This document shows positions 6,972 through 13,478 of a stretch of 21,050 nucleotides of DNA, piece by piece; positions within the stretch are counted from its first letter, which is position 1, and the number at the start of each line of letters is the position of its first letter. The notes beneath the pieces are model-generated. The model saw only the letters and a program-made list of their open reading frames with translations. It was not told the origin of the DNA and ran no database searches. The translations under genes were made by a program, and so were the position numbers. Source of the DNA: an uncultured Prevotella sp. (GTDB taxonomy: Bacteria; Bacteroidota; Bacteroidia; Bacteroidales; Bacteroidaceae); contig URFI01000011.1 of the NCBI GenBank assembly GCA_900547085.1, positions 1 through 21,050 of the forward strand, read 5' to 3'.

Positions 6972-8759
6972 TCACTCTGCCGAAAAGTCGGCCACCGTCT
7001 TGCGGTACATGGAATACAGTCGGGTGCGTTCTATAAAGCCAGTAAGCTGTCCGTTCACGTCAACCACTGGCAAATAGTCGGCGTTGGTCTTGTCAAACTT
7101 CTCCATCACCTCTTCCATCGAGTCTTTGATACCCAGTGTAGCTTTCGGGGGTATCAAGATTTGCTGCACGGTGAAGCGGTGATACAGTTCGGTTCTGAAC
7201 ATCACATGCCTAATCTTGTTAATGTCAATGATGCCCAGTAAGATGCCTGCCGTGTTCACGACAGGGATGAAACTGGTGTGACTCCTGCTAATCACACTCA
7301 CCAACTTCCCTAACGGCATGTCTGGGTCAACGGTCGTATAGTTGTTGTCAATCACGCTATCCAGGCTCATGAGCGTTAGGATTGACCTGTCTGTATGATG
7401 GGTGAGCAGCCTACCTTGGCGTGCCAGACGCATGGCATAAATGCTGTGGGGCTCGAAGATGCTGATGACCATCACCGATACAATGCTCACCATGATGAGC
7501 GGTAAGAACAGCGAATAGCCGCCCGTGAGTTCGGCAATGAGGAATACTCCGGTCAAAGGGGCATGCATCACCCCAGCCATCACCCCAGCCATTCCCAGCA
7601 GGGTGAAGTTCTTTTCGGGGATGTAGGTTCCCACCTGATTCATGTTCCACACACGCGCAAAGAGAAAACCGCCGAACCCTCCGACGAACAGGGATGGCGC
7701 AAAGGTTCCTCCTACGCCACCCGCTCCGTTGGTAGCCGATGTCGCAAAGATTTTGGTGAGCAACACCAAAGCGATGTAGATGACCAGCAAGCCCGAACTA
7801 CCTGCGAACAACGAGTTGTTCATTACAGCGTTCCAATCGGCTTCCGTGTTTCCATTGAGCAAGATATTCAGCGAATTGTAGCCCTCACCATATAGTGAAG
7901 GAAAGAAGAATATCAGTGAGCTCAGCAGGATAGCCCCTAAAAAAAGTTTAGCGAATGGATAGTCTTTGAGTTGTTCGAACAAGCCTTCGCATTTGCTCAT
8001 CATGCGGATGAAATACAGGCTTACCATGCCGCAGAACAGTCCCAGCAGGATACTTGCCGGTATGCGGTCGATGTTCCAAGCACTGTCGAGCGTAAAATCG
8101 AACAGCGAGCGGTTACCCACGAAGATATAAGTGAAGACGGTTGCCGTGACCGTAGAGGTGAGGATAGGCAGCAGTGCAGCCATGCTGAGATCTACCATGA
8201 GTACCTCCAACGTGAATACCAGGCCGGCTATCGGCGCTTTAAAGATACCTGCGATGGCGGCGGATGCGCCACAACCCACGAGCAACATCAGTGTCTTGTT
8301 GTCCATCTTGAACAACTGTCCGAGGTTACTGCCTATCGCCGATCCCGTCAGCACGATGGGAGCCTCGGCACCTACCGAACCGCCAAAGCCGATGGTGATG
8401 GCCGATGAGATGACCGATGTCCAACAGTTGTGCGCCTTCAGCCTTGACTGCTTGGTGGATATGGCATACAGCACCTGCGTGATGCCGTGCGAGATGTTGT
8501 CTTTCACCACATATCTCACGAAGAGTGATGTGATGTAAATGCCGATAACGGGGAACAGTAGGTACAGCCAGTTGTAGGTGGTGGCATCGAAACCGGCCGT
8601 GAGTAAATGCTGTATCTGTCTGATGATGAAGTGCAACACATAGGCGGCTACCGAGGCGAAGATACCAATAAAAAAGGCCAGGATGGTCGCCATCTGACGA
8701 TTGGTCAGATGTGTTAGTCTCCACTTGTGAAGTTTGTTGATATAGGTTGTTGGTTGCAT
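6972..8759 (-). CDS. CLC-type chloride channel/transporter with two CBS domains
   Basis: A 595-residue inner-membrane protein: an 18-helix CLC core (residues 25-450) followed by two CBS domains (about 465-520 and 530-585), which often bind adenine nucleotides. The anion-path motifs are recognisable. 'SHGIT' (90-94) stands in place of GSGIP, 'GGSVGAEAPIV' (126-136) carries the gating glutamate E132, 'GVGGTFAPSLFVGG' (348-361) replaces GxFxP, and Y441 matches the central tyrosine. The position of the proton glutamate (E203 in E. coli ClcA) is valine, V186, in 'LVFTLEVLM'. That glutamate is needed for Cl-/H+ exchange in ClcA, so this protein may be a channel or a differently coupled transporter. 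It is the last gene of the fmt-tsaC-CLC run, starting 75 nt after tsaC. Confidence 0.93.
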   Translation of the reverse strand: MQPTTYINKLHKWRLTHLTNRQMATILAFFIGIFASVAAYVLHFIIRQIQHLLTAGFDATTYNWLYLLFPVIGIYITSLFVRYVVKDNISHGITQVLYAISTKQSRLKAHNCWTSVISSAITIGFGGSVGAEAPIVLTGSAIGSNLGQLFKMDNKTLMLLVGCGASAAIAGIFKAPIAGLVFTLEVLMVDLSMAALLPILTSTVTATVFTYIFVGNRSLFDFTLDSAWNIDRIPASILLGLFCGMVSLYFIRMMSKCEGLFEQLKDYPFAKLFLGAILLSSLIFFFPSLYGEGYNSLNILLNGNTEADWNAVMNNSLFAGSSGLLVIYIALVLLTKIFATSATNGAGGVGGTFAPSLFVGGFGGFLFARVWNMNQVGTYIPEKNFTLLGMAGVMAGVMHAPLTGVFLIAELTGGYSLFLPLIMVSIVSVMVISIFEPHSIYAMRLARQGRLLTHHTDRSILTLMSLDSVIDNNYTTVDPDMPLGKLVSVISRSHTSFIPVVNTAGILLGIIDINKIRHVMFRTELYHRFTVQQILIPPKATLGIKDSMEEVMEKFDKTNADYLPVVDVNGQLTGFIERTRLYSMYRKTVADFSAE

Positions 8760-8834
8760 TGTTTATCCTGTTGTCGCCTGTCTCGTGAAAACGTGTGGGG
8801 GTGGCCGTGGCGACAAATATCAAGAGCGTGTGTT

Positions 8835-9404
8835 TTATTTTCTGATGATGGTTACTTCTCCATCTTCTGCCAGCTTAATGATGCTGCTGGGCGTGTGGGG
8901 TTTGTGCTCCTGTCTGCGAGAATGGCAAACATAGTCAACCGCATCGAGTATCTCCTGACTGATGTCACCATAGTTGGCTGCTGCCGGTTCACCGCTGACA
9001 TTGGCGCTGGTACTTACCAAAGCCTTCTGAAAACGGTAGCACAGTTCGTGCGAAAAGGGTTCTTTGGTAATGCGCAGTGCGATGCTTCCGTCTTCTGCTA
9101 TCAGGTTGGGAGCCAGGTTGATGGCACCATCCAGGATGATGGTCGTTGGCTTCACGGCCACGTCCAGCAAGTCCCAAGCCACATTGGGTACCTGCCTCAC
9201 ATAGCGTTGCAGGCGCGCATCGGAGTCGACCAGACAGATGAGTGCCTTCGAGTCGTCCCGCTTCTTGATTTTGTACACTTTGGCCACGGCTTCAGCATTG
9301 GTTGCGTCGCAACCTATTCCCCACACGGTGTCGGTGGGATAGAGTATCACGCCACCCTGTTTCATCACCTCTATGGCGTTCTTGATGTCTTCTTGTATGG
9401 TCAT
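8835..9404 (-). CDS. tsaC: Threonylcarbamoyl-AMP synthase (Sua5/YciO/YrdC family)
   Basis: A 189-residue YrdC-domain protein. The family makes threonylcarbamoyl-AMP from threonine, bicarbonate and ATP, the first step of the t6A modification at position 37 of ANN-decoding tRNAs. The conserved pieces are 'GGVILYPTDTVWGIGCDA' near 17-34, the basic 'KIKKRDDSKAL' near 45-55 and 'ALVSTSANVSGEPAA' near 128-142. It lacks the Sua5 C-terminal domain, so it is the short TsaC type. A YciO-like paralogue function is possible, but the KxR motif and SxxN residues favour TsaC. It lies between fmt and the CLC gene on the minus strand, and with fmt both act on tRNA. Confidence 0.92.
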   Translation of the reverse strand: MTIQEDIKNAIEVMKQGGVILYPTDTVWGIGCDATNAEAVAKVYKIKKRDDSKALICLVDSDARLQRYVRQVPNVAWDLLDVAVKPTTIILDGAINLAPNLIAEDGSIALRITKEPFSHELCYRFQKALVSTSANVSGEPAAANYGDISQEILDAVDYVCHSRRQEHKPHTPSSIIKLAEDGEVTIIRK

Positions 9405-9406
9405 TT

Positions 9407-9449
9407 TGAGTTCGTGAGTTTTTGAGATTTTTAAGTTTTTAAGATTCTC
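9407..9449. repeat. Degenerate 8-9-bp repeat next to tsaC
   Basis: Successive TGAGTTCG, TGAGTTTT, TGAGATTTT, TAAGTTTT and TAAGATTC give a loose 8-9-bp periodicity immediately upstream of tsaC (minus strand). It is separate from the stricter 9-bp array beside it. Confidence 0.45.
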
Positions 9450-9461
9450 TGGTTGCTGGTT

Positions 9462-9524
9462 ATTAGGCTAATTAGGCTAATTAGGCCAATTGGGCCAATT
9501 AGGTTTATTGGCCTAATTGGCTTT
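9462..9524. repeat. 9-bp tandem array at the fmt stop codon
   Basis: Seven contiguous 9-bp units of the type ATTAGGCTA / ATTAGGCCA / ATTGGGCCA fill 9462-9524. The array reaches the fmt stop codon (TAA on the minus strand, 9525-9523). GCCAATTAGG (9494-9503) and CCTAATTGGC (9512-9521) are a perfect 10-bp inverted repeat inside it, so the fmt-tsaC transcript could fold a hairpin there. Confidence 0.8.
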
Positions 9525-10494
9525 ATTCCCTCCACCCATTTAGGAAGTCTTTCGCCCTCATGCGTTTCTTGCCAGCCATCTGCAGCTCAGTGATTTCAAG
9601 CCAGTTGTCTTCGGTTGCGAAATACAGTTTCTTGTTTTCCACCCACATCGTACCCGGTGTTTCATCAGCCGCAAAGCTTGTTTTGCTTGATTTGTAAATC
9701 TTCAGCGTCTGCTGTTTGCCGTTGCCATCAGTGGCGATGGTCCATGCAGCCGGATACGGACTTAGTCCGCGGATGAAATCGTACACCCGTTTGGCCGGCT
9801 GATGCCAATTGATTTGGCACGTCTCCTTGAAGATTTTCGGTGCCGGATGCAGTTCGGCTTCGTCCGCCGCATAGTGTTCTTGCGGTGTCGACGCAATCTC
9901 TCCGCCGTTCTCAATCAATTGGTCAATGGTTTCGAGGCATAGCTGTGCCCCCAGCACCATGAGGTGATTGTAGACATACTCCACGTCGGCATCGTCGGGA
10001 ATCGGCATCGATTTTTGCAGGATAATGCGCCCAGTGTCGATTTGATGGTCCAGAAAGAACGTGGTGACCCCTGTGGTAGTCTCACCGTTGATGACGGCCC
10101 AGTTGATGGGTGCGGCCCCCCGATACTGAGGTAAGAGCGCCGCATGCACGTTAAAGGTACCCAGTGGGGGCATGGCCCACACCACCTCGGGCAGCATGCG
10201 AAAGGCCACAACCACCTGAAGGTCGGCTTTATAGCCAGCCAACTGCTCCACAAAGGCGGGGTCTTTCATCTTCTGGGGCTGCAAAACGGGCAATCCTTGC
10301 GCCAAGGCGTACTTCTTCACCTCGGATGCCTGTAATGTGTCGTGATGTCGACCTACAGGCTTGTCGGGTTGTGTGACCACGGCCACAACGTTGTAACCTC
10401 CCTCCACGAGTGCGCGGAGCGAACCTACGGCAAACTCTGGGGTGCCCATGAAGACGATTCGTAGATTCTCTTTCGTGAGTTGTTCTTGATGCAT
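9523..10494 (-). CDS. fmt: Methionyl-tRNA formyltransferase
   Basis: Fmt moves the formyl group from 10-formyl-tetrahydrofolate to the amino group of Met-tRNA(fMet), producing the initiator tRNA. From the ATG at 10494 it is 323 residues, the usual size. The Rossmann start is 'LRIVFMGTPEFAV' (11-23). The catalytic residues are N115 and H117 in 'FNVHAALLPQYRGAAPINW' and D153 in 'HQIDTGRI'; the HGSLLP serine of other Fmt proteins is alanine here. The C-terminal part (about 220-323) is the tRNA-binding oligonucleotide-binding domain. The frame is open to 10554, but that start would lie in the -33 box of a near-perfect promoter, so I chose 10494. It heads the minus-strand run fmt-tsaC-CLC. Confidence 0.95.
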   Translation of the reverse strand: MHQEQLTKENLRIVFMGTPEFAVGSLRALVEGGYNVVAVVTQPDKPVGRHHDTLQASEVKKYALAQGLPVLQPQKMKDPAFVEQLAGYKADLQVVVAFRMLPEVVWAMPPLGTFNVHAALLPQYRGAAPINWAVINGETTTGVTTFFLDHQIDTGRIILQKSMPIPDDADVEYVYNHLMVLGAQLCLETIDQLIENGGEIASTPQEHYAADEAELHPAPKIFKETCQINWHQPAKRVYDFIRGLSPYPAAWTIATDGNGKQQTLKIYKSSKTSFAADETPGTMWVENKKLYFATEDNWLEITELQMAGKKRMRAKDFLNGWRE

Positions 10495-10524
10495 CTGTTC
10501 GAGATGGATTTGTAGTTCGAGATA

Positions 10525-10555
10525 CAAAGATAGGACAATTCGATAGGATAGCAAA
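10525..10555 (-). promoter_or_regulatory. fmt: Bacteroidetes-type promoter for fmt
   Basis: On the minus strand a TTTG -33 box (10555-10552), a 19-nt spacer and a perfect TATCTTTG -7 box (10532-10525). The ATG at 10494 follows 30 nt later. It rules out the upstream ATG at 10554 as the fmt start. Confidence 0.8.
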
Positions 10556-10607
10556 TATTTTGGACTTTTTTCTTTTTGTTTTCATCTGTTTCCATCGTTT
10601 TTCTACC

Positions 10608-10695
10608 GTTCCAAAGTTAATGAGTTTGGCGTGCAAAGTCAATGAGTTTGGAGTTCAATGTCAATGGGTTTGGAGGGTAAAGTCAATGAGTTTGG
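10608..10695 (-). repeat. 22-bp-period tandem array, copy 2 (four units)
   Basis: Read on the minus strand, four contiguous 22-bp units begin at 10695, 10673, 10651 and 10629. The core is CCAAACTCATTGACTTTG with variants in units two (ACATTG) and four (TTAACTTTG). Unit number, period, first-unit boundary and last unit match the array at 4563-4650. It ends 52 nt upstream of the fmt -33 box and points toward fmt, just as copy 1 points toward trmB. Confidence 0.85.
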
Positions 10696-10813
10696 AAAAG
10701 ACGCTCTATAGACCGCGGTGAAAATAAGGTAAAGGACTGGGCTACGGGTGTTGAATGATGGCATCGAAGTATTTTGCTTTCTGATTTTCATTCCTACAAT
10801 AATAGATGTAAAA

Positions 10814-10845
10814 ATTGCAGTATTGAAGAAAAATATTTAACTTTG
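10814..10845 (+). promoter_or_regulatory. Bacteroidetes-type promoter upstream of glf (distal)
   Basis: ATTG (10814-10817), a 20-nt spacer and a perfect -7 box TAACTTTG (10838-10845) on the plus strand. A start near 10852 would leave almost 300 nt before glf, so it drives either a long glf leader or a separate small RNA. Confidence 0.6.
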
Positions 10846-10851
10846 CCCACA

Positions 10852-11018
10852 GAAATAGATACGCTATGTTTTGAGTGCTCTGCGGGTGATATGATTGCCC
10901 TACGGTGGAGTTGAGAAACGGAGAAGAGTAAGCGCGCTTGCCTGTCAGCTGGATGGGTGAGGAGAAGATGGTTTATCCTTTTTCGTTCTATGCTTTATAG
11001 AGCATTCAATTCCTTTTT
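10852..11018 (+). ncRNA. Candidate small RNA or 5' leader upstream of glf
   Basis: From the predicted start near 10852 the sequence stays rather GC-rich for intergenic DNA and has no open reading frame with a convincing start. It ends in a weak hairpin (ATGCT at 10990-10994 with AGCAT at 11001-11005) followed a few bases later by TTCCTTTTT (11010-11018). I recognise no known RNA family or riboswitch here. The rest of the 10496-11145 gap holds the fmt promoter, the 22-bp array and the two glf promoter candidates. Confidence 0.25.
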
Positions 11019-11106
11019 CAGCAGTGTGTACCTATTCATCCTTTGTATAGAAAACTTCAGGTGAATTCCTACAGTCGGCACTGCGTATCGTGCGCAGAAT
11101 CAATGA

Positions 11107-11114
11107 TACATTTG
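11107..11114 (+). promoter_or_regulatory. glf: Candidate proximal -7 box for glf
   Basis: TACATTTG is a perfect TAnnTTTG -7 box 31 nt before the glf ATG. No TTTG-like -33 box is seen at 19-21 nt spacing, so it may need an activator or be chance. Confidence 0.45.
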
Positions 11115-11145
11115 ATCTCACTCTTTCCCCCTTTTTACGTATATT

Positions 11146-12285
11146 ATGGCTTTGAGCACCCAAAAATATGATTTTCTCATTGTTGGCGCAGGGCTCTTTG
11201 GCTGTATGTTCGCCCACATGGCAACCCAGCGAGGCAAGAAGTGTCTGGTGATTGACAAGCGGCCTCACCTGGGCGGCAATCTTTATTGCGAACACCTGGA
11301 GGGCATTCACGTGCATCGGTATGGCGCTCACATCTTTCATACGAACAGCAAGCGGGTGTGGGATTTTGTTAATTCCATCGTGGAGTTCAATCGCTACACC
11401 AATTCGCCGGTGGCCAACTACAAGGGACAGCTCTACAATCTGCCGTTCAATATGAACACGTTTTATCAGATGTGGGGCGTCACAACTCCGGCAGAGGCGC
11501 AGGCTAAGCTTGACGAGCAGCGTGCCGAAGCTGTGGCTAAGATGAAAGCCGAAGGCATTGACGAGCCTCGCAACTTGGAAGAGCAGGCCTTGGTGCTCAT
11601 CGGTCGCGACATCTACGAACGGCTCATCAAAGGCTATACTGAGAAGCAGTGGGGGAGGAAGTGTATCGAGCTACCCGCATTCATCATCAAGCGGTTGCCT
11701 GTGAGGTTGGTTTTTGACAACAACTATTTTAACGACCGCTATCAAGGCATTCCCATAGGAGGATATAACAAGCTGATAGACGGACTGTTGGATGGTGTTG
11801 AGACCCAGGTGAACACTGACTTCTTTGACGTTCGGGACAAGTGGAAGGGTGTGGCCGACAAGATTGTATATACCGGGAAAATCGATGAATATTTCGAATA
11901 TGCTCTGGGCAAGCTTGAGTATCGCACCGTGCGTTTCGAAACCGAGGTGCTCAACACGGCCAACTACCAGGGTAATGCGGTGGTGAACTACACGGAGGCT
12001 GAGGTGCCCTACACGCGTATTATCGAGCACAAGCACTTCGAGATGTTCGGTACGGATGTGGATAAAAATCCCAAGACTGTCATCTCGTGTGAATATTCAA
12101 CGGAGTGGGCACCCGGCATGGAACCCTACTATCCCGTGAACGATAGTCGCAACAGCGAACTGTATGCCCGCTACAAGGCGTTGGCTGACAAGGAGGAAAA
12201 CGTCATCTTCGGTGGGCGTTTGGCAGAATATAAATATTACGACATGGCACCGATTGTAGACAAGGTGCTGAGCATGTTTGATTAA
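11146..12285 (+). CDS. glf: UDP-galactopyranose mutase
   Basis: Glf is an FAD enzyme that converts UDP-galactopyranose to UDP-galactofuranose, the donor for galactofuranose in bacterial surface glycans. The 379 residues agree with the family (about 365-390). The FAD-binding start is 'YDFLIVGAGLFGCMFAH' (8-24), then 'CLVIDKRPHLGGNLYCE'. The segment 'IHVHRYGAHIFHT' is the conserved histidine-rich loop, 'NLPFNMNTF' lines the active site, and 'IKGYTEKQWG' with downstream 'RLPVR' is the UDP-binding region typical of Glf. It is the first gene of the plus-strand sugar-nucleotide cluster; gmd starts 10 nt after its stop. This gene implies a galactofuranose-containing polymer. Confidence 0.96.
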   Translation: MALSTQKYDFLIVGAGLFGCMFAHMATQRGKKCLVIDKRPHLGGNLYCEHLEGIHVHRYGAHIFHTNSKRVWDFVNSIVEFNRYTNSPVANYKGQLYNLPFNMNTFYQMWGVTTPAEAQAKLDEQRAEAVAKMKAEGIDEPRNLEEQALVLIGRDIYERLIKGYTEKQWGRKCIELPAFIIKRLPVRLVFDNNYFNDRYQGIPIGGYNKLIDGLLDGVETQVNTDFFDVRDKWKGVADKIVYTGKIDEYFEYALGKLEYRTVRFETEVLNTANYQGNAVVNYTEAEVPYTRIIEHKHFEMFGTDVDKNPKTVISCEYSTEWAPGMEPYYPVNDSRNSELYARYKALADKEENVIFGGRLAEYKYYDMAPIVDKVLSMFD

Positions 12286-12295
12286 GATAAGAATA

Positions 12296-13354
12296 ATGAC
12301 AAGTTCAAAAGTAGCTTTAATCACCGGTATCACCGGGCAGGACGGCAGTTATTTGGCCGAATTCCTCATTGATAAAGGATATGAAGTGCATGGATTGCTG
12401 CGTCGCAGCTCGTCGTTCAATACGGGTCGTATCGAACACTTGTATTTAGACGAGTGGGTGCGCGACATGAAGAAAGATCGGTTGGTGAAGCTGCATTGGG
12501 CTGACATGACCGACTCTTCGTCATTGATTAGAATCATTGGCGAGATTCATCCAACAGAAATATACAATCTGGCGGCACAGAGTCATGTGAAAGTGAGTTT
12601 CGATGTGCCCGAATACACAGCCGATACTGATGCTATCGGTGTGCTTCGATTGTTGGAAGCAGTACGTATTTGCGGATTAGAAAAGAGTTGTCGCATCTAT
12701 CAGGCCAGCACGTCAGAGCTGTTTGGCAAGGTACAGGAAGTGCCACAGAAGGAAACCACGCCGTTTTATCCGCGTTCTCCCTATGCCGTGGCCAAACTCT
12801 ATGGCTTTTGGATTATGAAGAATTATCGCGAAAGCTATGGCATGTATTGTTGCAACGGCATTCTGTTTAATCATGAAAGTGAGCGGAGGGGGGAGAATTT
12901 TGTGACCCGCAAGATTACCTTGGCCGCAGCACGTATAGCGCATGGGTTACAAGACAAACTGTATCTTGGTAACTTAGACGCTCGACGCGACTGGGGTTAT
13001 GCGCCCGATTATGTGCAATGTATGTGGTTGATGCTGCAGCAAGAGCAGCCTGACGATTTCGTCATTGCCACAGGCGAATATTATAGTGTGCGCGATTTTG
13101 CTACCTTAGCATTCCATCATGCGGGCATTGAACTTGAATGGCGTGATAAGGGAATGAACGAGAAGGGCATTGATAAGGCGACGGGAAAGGTGCTTGTGGA
13201 GGTAGATCCCAAGTACTTCCGCCCAGCTGACGTAGAGCAGTTGCTCGGTGATCCCTCGAAAGCGAAAGAAAAATTGGGCTGGAACCCTCGCCAAACTTCG
13301 TTTGAAGAATTGGTCAAAAAGATGACAGAGTTTGATTTGAAGAATGTGAAATAA
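12296..13354 (+). CDS. gmd: GDP-mannose 4,6-dehydratase
   Basis: Gmd is an NADP-dependent short-chain dehydrogenase/reductase family enzyme that converts GDP-mannose to GDP-4-keto-6-deoxy-mannose, the first step to GDP-L-fucose. From the ATG at 12296 it is 352 residues. The nucleotide-binding motif is 'GITGQDGSYLAEFL' (11-24), followed by 'GLLRRSSSFNTGRIEHL' (33-49) with the arginine that selects NADPH. The catalytic residues are T139 and E141 in 'QASTSELFG' and Y163/K167 in 'SPYAVAKLY'; 'NHESERRGENFVTRKI' (192-207) is the family's substrate loop. The open frame extends to a TTG at 12278 overlapping glf, but the ATG 10 nt after the glf stop is more likely. The next enzyme of the pathway, Fcl, is encoded directly downstream. 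Confidence 0.96.
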   Translation: MTSSKVALITGITGQDGSYLAEFLIDKGYEVHGLLRRSSSFNTGRIEHLYLDEWVRDMKKDRLVKLHWADMTDSSSLIRIIGEIHPTEIYNLAAQSHVKVSFDVPEYTADTDAIGVLRLLEAVRICGLEKSCRIYQASTSELFGKVQEVPQKETTPFYPRSPYAVAKLYGFWIMKNYRESYGMYCCNGILFNHESERRGENFVTRKITLAAARIAHGLQDKLYLGNLDARRDWGYAPDYVQCMWLMLQQEQPDDFVIATGEYYSVRDFATLAFHHAGIELEWRDKGMNEKGIDKATGKVLVEVDPKYFRPADVEQLLGDPSKAKEKLGWNPRQTSFEELVKKMTEFDLKNVK

Positions 13355-13376
13355 TAAGGAAAACAGCTTTTTCTTT

Positions 13377-13457
13377 CTAGATTATCTATTTTTCCTAGAT
13401 TACCTAATATTCCTAGATTTCCCAGCACTCCTAGGATTCCTAGTGTTCCTAGGAAAT
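13377..13457. repeat. 9-bp tandem array between gmd and fcl
   Basis: Nine contiguous 9-bp units start at 13377, mostly of the form CTAGATTNC, CTAATATTC or CTAGGATTC; almost all begin with CTA. The array fills most of the 124-nt gap and ends 21 nt before the fcl ATG. Because 9 is a multiple of 3, it stays open as a run of Leu-Gly-X on the opposite strand, but nothing supports that as a gene. Confidence 0.8.
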
Positions 13458-13478
13458 CAACAAAACTATCCATTCATC

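Noticed and set aside
8727..9425. A 232-aa plus-strand reading frame
   Set aside because: It lies antisense to tsaC and the start of the CLC gene, both with strong family motifs, and its protein shows no recognisable domain.
10495..10554. A longer N-terminus for Fmt
   Set aside because: The extra 20 residues are encoded by the promoter region (-7 and -33 boxes) and do not resemble Fmt.
13117..13473. A minus-strand protein with Leu-Gly-X repeats
   Set aside because: The repeat is a by-product of the 9-bp DNA array and the rest is antisense to gmd.
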